A stretch of 64,000 bases of DNA, taken from Curvibacter gracilis ATCC BAA-807 (GTDB lineage Bacteria; Pseudomonadota; Gammaproteobacteria; Burkholderiales; Burkholderiaceae_C). Every line of letters starts with the position of its first letter. Position 1 is the first letter of the stretch. Both the position numbers and the translations under genes were made by a program. Shown here in pieces: positions 41,689 through 51,465 of the stretch. The notes under the pieces were generated by a model. That model was not told the DNA's origin. It saw nothing but the letters and a program-made list of their open reading frames with translations, and did not search any database. The DNA is taken from assembly GCF_000518645.1 (NCBI RefSeq), contig NZ_JADZ01000024.1, positions 49,323 to 113,322 on the forward strand, in the 5' to 3' direction.

Positions 41689-42072
41689 TCTCAGTGGTCG
41701 GGCCGCGCAGCTTTTGAAAGGTGTACAGCCCTAAGGCGGGGCACATGCCTAGCCTGGAGGCCTCGGGGGGTGGCGATGCATTTGGGTCTCGGCGATACCG
41801 AGGTGAGACCGACCATGGTGGATCGACGCGCTGAGCGCGGTCAAGGACTGGGAGGTCGTTCTTGCGCCTGCGGCCTTGCCAGACGTGCTGCCGTTCACCT
41901 GCCTTTGCGGCCCCATGGGCTTTCAGTGCCTAAGCCGCCAATCGGATCGACCACCTGGTGGGGAGGCCTGGTCCCCCGTAGTTCAAGACTCACGAGGGCT
42001 CGACAGCTGGCCCGCCGAGGGCCAGGAATACAAAACTCAGTGAATAAAGTACAAGACTCGACGCGAATCGAC
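41689..42072 (+). repeat. ~385-bp direct repeat, left copy
   Basis: This stretch is clearly similar over its whole length to 50749-51143 in the same orientation. Shared landmarks: GGGCCGCGCA...TTTTGAA, AAGGCGGGGCACATGCCTAG, GGTCTC(A/G)GCGATACCGAGGTGA, CTGAGCGCGGTCAAGG, GGGAGGTCGTTCTTGC, GGATCGACCACCTGGTGG, CCGCCGAGGGCCAGGAATAC and ACAAGACTCGACGCGAA. Just beyond (42029-42215), TACAAAACTCAG-like words recur in both orientations. The frames inside are degenerate. Confidence 0.7.
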
Positions 42073-42460
42073 AATCGTGTCGATTCTCTCCGCCTGTTGA
42101 ACTCTCACCTCATCCAAATCAAAGACTTGGAGGTGACCGATCACCCGGTCTTGTACTGCGTGCTCTCTCAATTTTGTATTTTCCGGAATTGTTCTCGCTG
42201 AGTTTTGTATTTTTCAATCCCGATGGCCAGTTGACGCCATGGGTGTGACTGCACTGCTGTGTGCCTGGGGGAACCGCCGAGCAAGCGCCGGCCCTCGATC
42301 TGAACTGTTCGATTGGGTGCAGGACTGACGCATAGGTTAGCCTCAACTTGTATCCCGGCTGTCCCGGTGGTCTTGCTCGCTTCCGGTGCCTAGCATATGT
42401 GGCCTGGTAGGATGACCGAGATCGCCCTGAGGCGCCATTCAGCCTGACGCTCGAAAGCCG

Positions 42461-43461
42461 TCATTCAGCCAGGCGGCAACTGACAGGCCAAGGAGTCCAA
42501 CGGGCTGGGGGTTCCTGCGGCAGCGACTTGTAGATCATCGTGGTACTCACATCCGAGTGCCCCAGCAGCTCCTGTGCCGTGCGAATGTCGGTGCCCGACT
42601 GCAACAAGTGCGTCGCGAAGCTGTGGCGCAAGGTGTGCACAGAAACGGGTTTGTAAATGCCCGCCTGTGCCACGGCCTTCTTCAGTGCGCGCTGCAATCG
42701 CTACTCATATCGGTGATGGCGCCGCCAAATACCCGTGCGAGGGTCCACCGACGGGGATGAAGCGGGGAACACCCAGAACCAACCCCAGCGCTGCCCCACG
42801 CCGCGGTATTTGGTGTCCAGTGCATGCGGAACGTCCACGTCACCGCACTGCGCCTGCCGGTCTTGCTCCCACAGCGCGCGTGCAGCCAGCACCTGTTGGC
42901 GCAGCTCCGCTGCCAAGCTGCGCGGGGCAGCATCACATCCCGATCCTTGTCGCCCTTGGCTTGGCGTACCACGATCACCCCACGGTCAAAATCTACGTCC
43001 TTGACCCGCAAGCGCAGGCCTTCCATCAGCCGCATACCGGTACCTGTACAACAGGCGGGTCAACAGGGCCATATCGGTCGGCAGCGCCGATAGCAGAGCA
43101 GCCGCCTCATCTTCCGTCAAAACCGAAGGAATGCGCTTGGGCGTGCGCGGGCGTTGCACGCCATCGAGCCATTGCAGGTCCATGCCCAACACCTCGCGGT
43201 AGAGGAATAGCAGTGCACTCAACGCCTGGTTGTGCGTGGAAGCCGCCACCCGTCACTCGTTAGCCAACATGACTAGAAAACCTTCGATTTCCGGCTGCCC
43301 CGTATCTCGTGGATGCCCCAAATCGTGCCATTCACGAACATGCGCGCCCATTGCACGTAGGCCTGCTCGGTGTTCAGGCTATAGTGTTTGTAACGAATTC
43401 GCTCACGGACCTGGTCCAGCAACCGTGTGGCGCACAACACAGGAGGGGAGGTGGGTTTCAT
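42461..43461 (-). pseudogene. intI: Integron integrase intI, broken
   Basis: In order on the minus strand the pieces read [124 protein letters not shown]; and [38 protein letters not shown]. These are IntI segments, including the IntI-specific patch between motifs. They fall in at least three frames. At the end, a deletion after MIY removes THVL-type residues before the [13 protein letters not shown] tail. It cannot make active integrase. Cassettes begin on the far side of its start, as in integrons. Confidence 0.85.
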
Positions 43462-43596
43462 GCCTAAATTTAGTTTTGTATTTTTATACAGCATACGCAC
43501 CGTCAAGTTAGGCTATAAGCTCATTTCCGCGTTTTCCGCGCCAATTTAGACCGAAAGCGCTAGATATGGCCTGAGGCTTGGTGCGGTCTACATTAC

Positions 43597-43603
43597 GTTA
43601 GCC
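43597..43603 (+). other. attI-type core site
   Basis: GTTAGCC at 43597-43603 lies between the 5' end of the broken intI and the first cassette ORF. It matches the GTTRRRY core where cassettes are inserted. The full attI architecture was not verified. Confidence 0.5.
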
Positions 43604-43621
43604 AATCCAGAAGTTGATATA

Positions 43622-44581
43622 GTGGAAAGTTCAAAAAAGAGCATCATCACCCCAGTTCCATTGGGTTTGATACCAAACAACAGAAGCTACTGGGCAACGC
43701 ATTTTTTTAGTATTTTGCAATGTCTAGATCAGCATAAGAATTTAGAGTTTTCCCCGCGTCGCCTAGATTTATATCCAATCTATTCGTTGGCTATATTGCG
43801 AGGCTGCTTGCCATTAAATTTCTTTAATCAAATCGAGCGATACATCGAGAATTGGGGGGTTCAATATTTCCTTTCGAATTTTTTCAATCAAAAACTTGGT
43901 GGGAATGTTGTTAAAGAGTTGATTTCACGAATTGAGAAAGCCTACAGTGTTAGCTTTGATAAGAGTCTTGATCACTTTTCATTCCATGTGTCAGGCAACG
44001 ATTCGAATATATCTTCGAATCTGAGAGAACGGTTTTCCGAAGTCTTTCCAAGTTGTTTGAACGGCCAATTTGCTACCGTTGATGACCTGATAGCGCAATC
44101 AGACCTTTGCTTGATTCTATCAAATTCACAAAATGTCAAAGTTGGCTTGTTCGGGGAGATTGAGGGAATATATGGCAACAAGCTGCGAACAGAAAGCTAT
44201 TGGGTCAAGAAGCATGATTTCTGCATATTTGGCATTGGTGTCGTAGATGGAAGTCAAAAGGTTGTCTATTTTCAAGAAGGTTTTTTCAATGGAATATATA
44301 GAATCAACCTGTTTTTTGAGAGAACAAATTTTGTTGTCACTGATTACAAGATTGCGCTTGGTGCGATTAAAAGATTGTTTCTTGAGGGGCCTGGTGCAAT
44401 TTTTTACTCGCAAGATGAGGAATTTGAATTTTTCTTAAATAAGATAAAGATTCACTGGAGCTCAAACATGAATAAACTCATGGATGAATTGAAATTATTC
44501 ATCTCGCCTGAGGATGTGGTCGGTTTCAATGGGGGGGTTTTGGAAATAGTCACTGACTTGCAATCTGCTCCGAAGGGCTAA
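43622..44581 (+). CDS. Integron cassette 1 protein, unknown
   Basis: The 319-residue product starts at GTG 43622, 19 bp after the attI-type core. It has no recognisable family. Its base composition is much AT-richer than the flanks, typical of integron cassettes. Segments such as SDLCLILSNSQNVKVGLFGEIEGIYGNKLRTESYWVKKHDFCIFGIGVVDGSQKVVYFQ suggest a beta-rich, perhaps nuclease-like core, but no catalytic motif can be pinned. The stop codon lies within the attC that follows. Confidence 0.6.
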   Translation: MESSKKSIITPVPLGLIPNNRSYWATHFFSILQCLDQHKNLEFSPRRLDLYPIYSLAILRGCLPLNFFNQIERYIENWGVQYFLSNFFNQKLGGNVVKELISRIEKAYSVSFDKSLDHFSFHVSGNDSNISSNLRERFSEVFPSCLNGQFATVDDLIAQSDLCLILSNSQNVKVGLFGEIEGIYGNKLRTESYWVKKHDFCIFGIGVVDGSQKVVYFQEGFFNGIYRINLFFERTNFVVTDYKIALGAIKRLFLEGPGAIFYSQDEEFEFFLNKIKIHWSSNMNKLMDELKLFISPEDVVGFNGGVLEIVTDLQSAPKG

Positions 44582-44635
44582 CAATTCATTCAAGCCGATG
44601 CCGCTTCGCGGCGCGGCTTAATTCCGACGTTAGGC
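44576..44635 (+). other. attC site 1 (classic 59-base-element)
   Basis: The site runs from GGCTAAC (44577-44583) to GTTAGGC (44629-44635), with an imperfect central hairpin (CAAGCCGATGCCGC / GCGGCGCGGCTTAATTC) between. Length and end cores match canonical short attC elements of the 59-be kind. Confidence 0.85.
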
Positions 44636-44683
44636 CGCCCGTACAAGCCTTTCCCTTACTAACAAACATCAGATTGGAATCGC

Positions 44684-45427
44684 ATGCCCAAAAAGACAAA
44701 ATATCTTCATAAGTTCTTGAGTCGCGCAGATCACTTTGTTGCCGATATTGAACTCGCTGACGTCCTCGCCATATCTTCCGGCTCTGGCATCTTGTCCGCA
44801 AATGGTGGGAATCATTTGTTCGATGCAGTTGATCCCGCCCAGCACCCAACACTAGCCCGCAGAAAGAACAATGACCATAATCGTCGACTTGCAGTGCGGC
44901 ACCTTAAAGCCAGCCTGTGCTCTGGCTACATAAAGGACTTATATGAGGACTTCAATGATTACATGCAAGAAGTACTCGAATCTGCTGCTCGCAATGGCAT
45001 CAATCCAAATAGATTGATTGGCAGCCACAAAATCAACATTGAGGCGAACGATCTACTCGCCGCAGGAAACTGGGATAACGTCGTTCATATGGTTGCCAGA
45101 TCCATTTTCAGAAAGCTAGAAGATGAGCGAAACACAAAATCGCTCATCCAATCTATGGACGCAAAGCTAGGTCTGGGTCTTGATCAAGGAATACTAAATT
45201 CCGCGCTACCATATTTTGAACTCCGCCACTTGCTTGTGCATCACGATGGCATCGCAGACGCAGATTTTTGCCAACGCTTCCAGGATTTTGGAGCAACTGC
45301 CGGAGAAAAAATATCTGTTGAATTCAACATGGTATCTGCTGCGCGCACGGCAATAGTTGCGCTTGCTGAACAATTTGACTCGCAGGTAGTACAACATAAA
45401 TTGGTTAAGGAAACTGAACTGCAGTAA
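44684..45427 (+). CDS. Integron cassette 2 protein, unknown
   Basis: The 247 residues begin MPKKTKYLHKFLSRADHFVADIELADVLAISSGSGILSANGGNH and include RKNNDHNRRLAVRHLKASLCSGYIKDLYEDFNDYMQEVLESAARNG and YFELRHLLVHHDGIADADF. RHLLVHHDG is an R-x4-H HEPN-type motif (RxLxVHxDG), so a HEPN-like RNase or a nucleic-acid-associated protein is possible. The gene fills its cassette between attC 1 and attC 2. Confidence 0.55.
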   Translation: MPKKTKYLHKFLSRADHFVADIELADVLAISSGSGILSANGGNHLFDAVDPAQHPTLARRKNNDHNRRLAVRHLKASLCSGYIKDLYEDFNDYMQEVLESAARNGINPNRLIGSHKINIEANDLLAAGNWDNVVHMVARSIFRKLEDERNTKSLIQSMDAKLGLGLDQGILNSALPYFELRHLLVHHDGIADADFCQRFQDFGATAGEKISVEFNMVSAARTAIVALAEQFDSQVVQHKLVKETELQ

Positions 45428-45454
45428 TTCACGTGTGCAGAAAAAGTGGTGGCG

Positions 45455-45572
45455 GCCTAACTGGGCGGTCAAGCGGACGCCAACAAGGGCCATGCCTTCG
45501 GCATTCTCATGGCCCTTGTAGGTGCCCTGCACACCTGCGGTGCTCCAGCGCCGCTTACCTTGGGCATTGAGC
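45455..45572 (+). other. attC site 2 (long type), degenerate right core
   Basis: GCCTAAC (45455-45461) opens the site; GGGCGGTCAAGCGGACGCCAACAAGGG-like and matching downstream GGCCCTTGT / GCCGCTTACCT segments form the long imperfect hairpin of large attC sites. The expected right core GCGTTAGG is replaced by GCATTGAG at 45564-45571, so recombination at this end is probably impaired. From 45573 to 45874 I see no gene. Confidence 0.55.
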
Positions 45573-45874
45573 GTCCGCTTCCATTCGCTTCCACCGGCTG
45601 CTCCTGGGTGAATTCTGCTCTACGTTGGAGGGCGCTAGTGGGCCCACTGCAGTCGTCCGCCCCGCCAAATTGCGCGCCGTCAACCAGCCATTCACGTCGT
45701 TTTCGCCGGCAGCTTCTGTTGCAAGTCGGCGTGCTGCCAATGCGCCACGCGTAGCTTGCCAGACCGCTGGAATACTGTCGTCGTGCCCGTTCATGGGACG
45801 CGCCAACTACCCAGCTTGAAAATTCACAAGGCGCTGCCCAAGTGAATCGCTGCGGCATTGAAAATAGATGCGTG

Positions 45875-48800
45875 TCACGCCAAACGCGAATCGATCATTT
45901 CAGGGTTGAAGCCCAGCGCAACGGCCGCCGCAATAAGCAGCCGTTTGGTTCCAAGTCGACCGTCTTCCACATCGGCAACTACCTGCCGGAGCATAGGTAC
46001 GCTCACGCGGGGCGATTTGAACAAGAATGCGTTGAGCGACAGTTCCTCCCATACCGGACTGAAGCGCCGAGCGACCGCGCGGGCGAGCGTGTGTTGAAGC
46101 AGCAGGCCTTCATCAGAGCACACGGTTACCGACGCCAGCAGCAAGTGCAGCCGCAGGGTGCGCGCTGGCGAAGCTGGCTCGCGCAAAAGCACGGTTGCGG
46201 CGCCAAAAATCTGCTCGATGGAACTGCCAAGAAAATTCGCCAGAATGTGTCGAGCATCATCCTTTGTCATTGAAAGCGCCACCGACATCTCCTTCAGACT
46301 CAACACGGCAGGCGCCTCTTTGCCCCAAACCGCTGCCGCCTGTCTTTGCCAATCGGATAACGCCTTCTCGGGCTCATCACTGCATATCGCACCAGCGGTA
46401 AACAAGGCCACCAGGCCCGCGTTCGACAACTTGCTCCCATCGGGCGGCTCGATGTCAGGCTGTGGCTCACGCGAACGCTGCTGATCGGGCAGACACTGCA
46501 TAGTGTTCATCGCCCGCTCAAAGCAAGCAATCGCCGGGACGACCTCTGCACTTGAGCCCTTGGTGAACTCAAACGCCAGCATCGCCTGCGCACCCAGGAG
46601 CCTTGCCAGCGGAATCGGCGACTGCATCGTGGCGTGCAGCAAGTCCCTCATCCTCTCGGGCACATCGCCAAGTTGCGCAGCAAGTAGGCCAGCGCTGGCA
46701 ACTGTGAGCAACGTCCGGAACTGTTGGTTAGGCGTTGCCGGACCGAACTGCAACCCCGGCTTCGATGCTCTGCCATAAGCCAGCGAACGCTCATCGCCGT
46801 TCTTGCCGAAAGCTGCGTCCTCGATGATTTTGCAAGTGGTCGACGTCACGCGAAGCACCGCCTCCCAGCTCTCGTGCCCGTCCTCGCTTGCCTCTTGGGG
46901 CACGTCGACCAGCAGGTCCGCAAGCTTGCGCGCAGCCCTTTGACAGTCACCTGCCGTGGAGATCACCCTGCAGGCGTCGACGATCAGCCCGAAGCGCGTG
47001 ATTGGCAAGGTTCGCAGCGCAGACACGTTGGCACCGGCCAGGAACAGCTCCTCCGCCTTGTCCCATCGTGTCAGGTGGCAAGCGCTGATTGCAGCCCGCC
47101 TGTGCGCGAATGCGTCAAGCAGCTCCGGCGCTTGCGGTCGAGCAGCCAGTTCTTCCCACAGACCTAGCGCGGCTGAATGGTCGCCTGTTTGGAACAGCAC
47201 GTTCACCCGCTGCTCGGCGATGGTCACTGTTTCGCCAAACACCGCAGCAGCAGCGTCCAGCGTCTTCATCGCACCTACCGGGTCATCGACATGCTCACAC
47301 TGAACAATCGACGTTGCTTTTGCGACTTCGCTTCCGAACCAAGACATCCGATGACGGAGGGCAATATTCTGTGCGCGCCGCAGTAGCGCCAGAGTCGGCT
47401 CCCAATCCGTCCTTTCCGTGCATCCCGACGACCATGCGCCATGGACAAAAGCGCCACATGAGTTGACGAGAGGCCAACTCACCACCGAGTCAAACTCCGC
47501 TCGAGCATTTTCATCAGCGTCGAACTCGAGCCAATCGAGCACTCCTGAAAAATCAGACAGGTCACGCAGGAACGACGCATGGAGCGACAGATAGAACTGG
47601 GAGGTCGTCGCGTTCTCTGGAACGTCTAGGACCATCTCCCGTGGCTCGGCCAGAAACCGCCTGGCCAGACGTTCCGCATACTCGCTCATCTTGCCGCGCT
47701 GACGACTCAGCGAATAGATTGCCGCCAGCTTGACTCTGATGGGTACGCGAGGGTTTCGGTTGATGACCAGCCGGGAGCTTCTGGCGACCTCCGCCACCTC
47801 CCGCGCTTCGTCGTCCTCAACAAGGTCGACCTCCTCCGTCCATCTAGCAAGCACACGGGCGATCTCCTCCGAGCCCGATTCGCTGGCGACGGTAAACTGC
47901 ACCTGGCGGAGCATGACGCTGACCATCGGATGCGGCTCGAAGAAGCGCTCACCCTCGTTCAAGGCGACAAAGGGCAGCCAGGTTAACTGCTGATACAGTG
48001 CCTTGGCCACCGCCCCCTCATCGATGGTTTCAATGATTCGTACGCACTTCAGAAGCCGCGAACCGTCCTTAGCAATGAACGCGTGGAACAACAGCGACGC
48101 AGCGTCAGCAACATCTAGCTGACGTACGCTTGCGATGGCGTCAAACAGCTGTACGTGCGCCAGGCTCTTCCGCTCTTCCGTCCATACCTGCTCGGCGGCC
48201 CCCTTCAGAAGCGGCGTGACTGACAGTCGGCCAGGGAGTGACTGCTCAAGCCACTTGCCCTCGAGGGAGTCAATGACATCCCCTCCGGTCACGATGCCAC
48301 CGAACGCTTGGGCGAGTGCGAGCAACATGTCCCTAGAGAGCGGGTAGGTCGCCTCGCTCGCGGTATAGACGAAGGAGGCGACTTCAGGCGTCACAGTCCC
48401 GCGCAGCATACTCCGCGCAGTGCCTCGAGCCGATTTCACGGCAGGAGACGCAGAAACCAGGTCGGCGCTCGTGGGAGACGGCCACCCACCACTTACAAGC
48501 TCAGCGACTCGAACCTGAACAAGTTTCGGATGTCCTTGCGTCAGACCACAAATCAGAGCACCCCACACGCCGGATAGGTCCTCTGGACACTCATATGCCC
48601 GGCACTGTTCAGCCACCTCGCCTGGCGACATCGTCGGCACGTCGATGACCTCCAAGCCTGCGGCCGAAGCAAGCTGCTCTGACCCGGACGATTCACCTCG
48701 AGCGGTGAACAACAGCGAGCGCTTTGAGCCGGCGGCCTGAGCCACCAATCTGGTCAGGGCCGCGCCAAAACTGTCAATCGTCGAGGGGGAAATGTCGATG

Positions 48801-49987
48801 TTGTCAACGACGACGAGCGAAGGCACACCGGGGTCAACGATGGCCGCAGCCAGCGCCCTGAGCAGGTTGTCCGTTTCGACAGCCGTGCGGTTCGCCAGGG
48901 GGAACCACCATGCGTGGGGGCACACAGCGTGGCCTACAAGCTGTGCCATGGTCGTCTTCCCCTTGTGCACGCTTCCGGTCAGGAGAACTGCTGCGTGAGC
49001 TTCGATTCGCTCGCGGACGCATCGCACAAGCGTCTCTCGATTGAGCAGCGGCGTGGGCGCTGGCGGCATCTCCAGCTTCATCATGTCCAAAAGCGCCCGG
49101 CCAGGGTCGAATTTTCCGGCTTCCAGCGCCAGCATGAACTGTTCGTACTGGACCGCCGGGACAGCTACGTGCGCGGTAGTCGCTGCGTCAATTTGACGCA
49201 GCAAGTCTGCTGTGGTGAGTCGCCGACTTGCGGACTCGGGCCTCACGACTACTTCGCTGACGAACGAGTAAAGGCGGTCGCAGACCTTGGGCGAGTACGA
49301 GAGACTGACCCCGGCATCGCTCAGTCTGTGAATAACGCGGTCTTCAGCGCTCCGTTGAACCACCTCCAGGCCGGGTTGGCCCAAGAACCAATGCATCGGA
49401 CGGATGAACTGAGCTTGAACGGCTGCTACGTCAGCCGCTTGAAGGAAGCCCCTCAGCGCGCTGCAATCGGAAAACTTCGGCGCCAGGTACTTCTGGATGC
49501 AAACCGCCATCTCGGCACTGTCGCGCGCGAGGTTCCATGCGTCCATACCTGCGATTCCTCCGAACGCAGCGTCCCGCTCGACGACCGATGGGGCAGTCGA
49601 GATATAGTGAAACTCGACCGTACGTGCAACTTCCCGACACCGAAGCGTCCAGAAGTTCTCTAGCGCCTTCAATGCGCGCTGGTTGTTGAGGGAAATCCCA
49701 TCGACTTCACTCTTGACCTGCTGCGCCACCGCCTCCAAGGCTGACGCCCTATCAAGGTCCTCGGCCCCTTCAAGGTAGATAACCTCGTCGGGCGTTTTCA
49801 GGCGCAGCCATGCATCAATGGACCACCAGAGCTGATAAACGACACCTCGAATTGACGCGACCGCCTGCCGAGTGGCATCTGCAGGTAGCTCCTGAGGGAC
49901 TTCCGGCTTGGTTGTAGGGCAGACAACGTCCGCGGGTCTTTGCGTCATCGGTTCAGACGACTCAAGGCTGGGGCTCACATGGTCCAT
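45875..49987 (-). CDS. Avs-like STAND NTPase with Cap4-type N-terminal nuclease
   Basis: This 1370-residue protein has three parts. The N-terminus (RGVVYQLWWSIDAWL...VIYLEGAEDLDR...AQQVKSEVDGISLNNQRALKALENFW) has the E...(E)D...QxK layout of the Cap4/DUF4297 dsDNA-endonuclease family. The centre is a STAND NTPase: Walker A VLLTGSVHKGKTTMAQL, Walker B PSLVVVDNID. The C-terminal ~700 residues are helical repeats (TPR-like), the usual sensor. Avs antiphage proteins recognise phage proteins with such repeats and then cut DNA. The start is unsure (ATG 49987, 49996 or 49948, none with a strong ribosome site). The same operon encodes a poly-gamma-glutamate hydrolase homologue just upstream. Confidence 0.75.
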   Translation of the reverse strand: MDHVSPSLESSEPMTQRPADVVCPTTKPEVPQELPADATRQAVASIRGVVYQLWWSIDAWLRLKTPDEVIYLEGAEDLDRASALEAVAQQVKSEVDGISLNNQRALKALENFWTLRCREVARTVEFHYISTAPSVVERDAAFGGIAGMDAWNLARDSAEMAVCIQKYLAPKFSDCSALRGFLQAADVAAVQAQFIRPMHWFLGQPGLEVVQRSAEDRVIHRLSDAGVSLSYSPKVCDRLYSFVSEVVVRPESASRRLTTADLLRQIDAATTAHVAVPAVQYEQFMLALEAGKFDPGRALLDMMKLEMPPAPTPLLNRETLVRCVRERIEAHAAVLLTGSVHKGKTTMAQLVGHAVCPHAWWFPLANRTAVETDNLLRALAAAIVDPGVPSLVVVDNIDISPSTIDSFGAALTRLVAQAAGSKRSLLFTARGESSGSEQLASAAGLEVIDVPTMSPGEVAEQCRAYECPEDLSGVWGALICGLTQGHPKLVQVRVAELVSGGWPSPTSADLVSASPAVKSARGTARSMLRGTVTPEVASFVYTASEATYPLSRDMLLALAQAFGGIVTGGDVIDSLEGKWLEQSLPGRLSVTPLLKGAAEQVWTEERKSLAHVQLFDAIASVRQLDVADAASLLFHAFIAKDGSRLLKCVRIIETIDEGAVAKALYQQLTWLPFVALNEGERFFEPHPMVSVMLRQVQFTVASESGSEEIARVLARWTEEVDLVEDDEAREVAEVARSSRLVINRNPRVPIRVKLAAIYSLSRQRGKMSEYAERLARRFLAEPREMVLDVPENATTSQFYLSLHASFLRDLSDFSGVLDWLEFDADENARAEFDSVVSWPLVNSCGAFVHGAWSSGCTERTDWEPTLALLRRAQNIALRHRMSWFGSEVAKATSIVQCEHVDDPVGAMKTLDAAAAVFGETVTIAEQRVNVLFQTGDHSAALGLWEELAARPQAPELLDAFAHRRAAISACHLTRWDKAEELFLAGANVSALRTLPITRFGLIVDACRVISTAGDCQRAARKLADLLVDVPQEASEDGHESWEAVLRVTSTTCKIIEDAAFGKNGDERSLAYGRASKPGLQFGPATPNQQFRTLLTVASAGLLAAQLGDVPERMRDLLHATMQSPIPLARLLGAQAMLAFEFTKGSSAEVVPAIACFERAMNTMQCLPDQQRSREPQPDIEPPDGSKLSNAGLVALFTAGAICSDEPEKALSDWQRQAAAVWGKEAPAVLSLKEMSVALSMTKDDARHILANFLGSSIEQIFGAATVLLREPASPARTLRLHLLLASVTVCSDEGLLLQHTLARAVARRFSPVWEELSLNAFLFKSPRVSVPMLRQVVADVEDGRLGTKRLLIAAAVALGFNPEMIDSRLA

Positions 49988-50585
49988 CGGCTGCATCGAC
50001 CAGCCGGAGGAGGACGTTTCGAACCGCACGCACGACGCCGGCTACGGCTTCCGGCGAATTCCGCAAAGTCGAAGTCAGTTCCAGCTGAACCCCAGCCCTG
50101 CTTCGACCTCGATTGCAAATGTTGAACGCGTCCGTGCCGTAGAACTTATGCCCATCAAACTTGCAGTAAATGCCTTCCGCACCAAGCGCAGCGGCAATCT
50201 CCTCACCGAGCGCCTTGTCGCGACCGCCGAGCAGTACCGCTTGGTCGACGCCCTTGCAGCCGTGGACTGTCACGACGTGATCGCAACCTGAGATGAGTTC
50301 GAGGCACCGTGGTTCATCGAAGCGTTCGCTTCTCAGGTGAAGCGCAGCGTAATTGTCCGCCTCTCGAATTCCCTCAAACGAGTAGAACGAAAATTCGTGC
50401 CCGGCAATGGCGGCCGCGACCCTGGACGTTGGAAATTCAATCGCACCGCCGTGAGGTGCGACTACAGCTATCTTCGGATTCAGCCCTGCGGACAGGTTGA
50501 TTTGATAGTCAACATCTACCTCATACGCGCGAGCCAAGTCCTTGAACGAAAGGAAGGTCTCGGCCAGGACGAGGGCTGGTGTCAT
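49962..50585 (-). CDS. Poly-gamma-glutamate hydrolase family protein
   Basis: The 207 residues contain VVAPHGGAIEFPTSRVAAAIAGHEFSFYSFEGIREADNYAALHLRSERFDEPRCLELISGCDHVVTVHGC and GGRDKALGEEIAAAL. PHGGxIE, FEG, LHxxSxxFDEP and HGC are the family signatures of the zinc-dependent PGA hydrolases (PghP type). It lies directly upstream of the STAND NTPase gene, with overlapping ends. Phages use such enzymes to cut capsules; here a defence-linked role or a target-related enzyme is possible. ATG 50585. Confidence 0.75.
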   Translation of the reverse strand: MTPALVLAETFLSFKDLARAYEVDVDYQINLSAGLNPKIAVVAPHGGAIEFPTSRVAAAIAGHEFSFYSFEGIREADNYAALHLRSERFDEPRCLELISGCDHVVTVHGCKGVDQAVLLGGRDKALGEEIAAALGAEGIYCKFDGHKFYGTDAFNICNRGRSRAGVQLELTSTLRNSPEAVAGVVRAVRNVLLRLVDAADGPCEPQP

Positions 50586-50748
50586 TTAGTAAGTTTAGCC
50601 CCGTCTACCCAGGTCGCGCTCAGCCAAAGTCGGGTTTCAGCCTTGAAACACCGCGAAGCCGCCGCAAATGAGTGGCAGCTCCTAGCCGATGTCGGTCATC
50701 GTAGCAGGCGACGATCTTAGCGATGCGGCACTAGATCACCTGGTGGGG

Positions 50749-51143
50749 CTCAGGGGTTGGGCCGCGCAACTTTTGAACGGTGAAAAGCTGTAAGGCGGGG
50801 CACATGCCTAGCCCGTAGGCCTCGGGGGTAGCGAAGCATTTGGGTCTCAGCGATACCGAGGTGATACCGACCAAGGTGTGGATCGACGCCCTGAGCGCGG
50901 TCAAGGCCTGGGAGGTCGTTCTTGCACCTGCGGCCTGGCCAGACTTGCGGCCGTTCACCTGCCTTTGCGGTCTCCCATCGGCTTTCAGATCGGATGCCTC
51001 CAAACGGATCGACCACCTGGTGGGGGAGCTTCGAGCCCCCAGGGTTCAAACGCGCGAGGACTCGACAACAGTCCCGCCGAGGGCCAGGAATACAAAACTC
51101 AGTGAACAAAGTACAAGACTCGACGCGAACCGACAGACTTTAT
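50749..51143 (+). repeat. ~390-bp direct repeat, right copy
   Basis: Same landmarks as 41689-42072, same orientation, with scattered differences. Here an uninterrupted frame (about 50840-51107; TEVIPTKVWIDALSAVKAWEVVLAPAAWPDLRPFTCLCGLP...) crosses the repeat, while in the left copy it is frameshifted. The frame ends near the shared GGAATACAAAACTCAG word. Together the copies bracket the integron, its cassettes and the STAND operon. Confidence 0.7.
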
Positions 51144-51465
51144 TTGTTGGGTCGGTTTCAGGGCAAAGGTGCGGTTCTAGCCTGTTACAAACCGCCCTAC
51201 TCGCCTTCTACATATAATTTTTACTTGGCGATAATTACTGTTATCGATAAGTAAGTGAGATGGTAAAATTCAAAATGGAATTTTTTGGGGGGCAAGGGGG
51301 AGCTGCAGCCACCATCCGTAGGTGCCGGGTGGGCTGTCATTTCAATCTAGTCCATCGACCTGCTCATTTCAAGGATCCTGGCCAGCCGCAGGCTTGGCCA
51401 AGGGCCATTGGTCGGTGGCGCCCCGCGCAGCCCTCAAGCTCATGCAGGAAAGGCAGAGTCGAACC

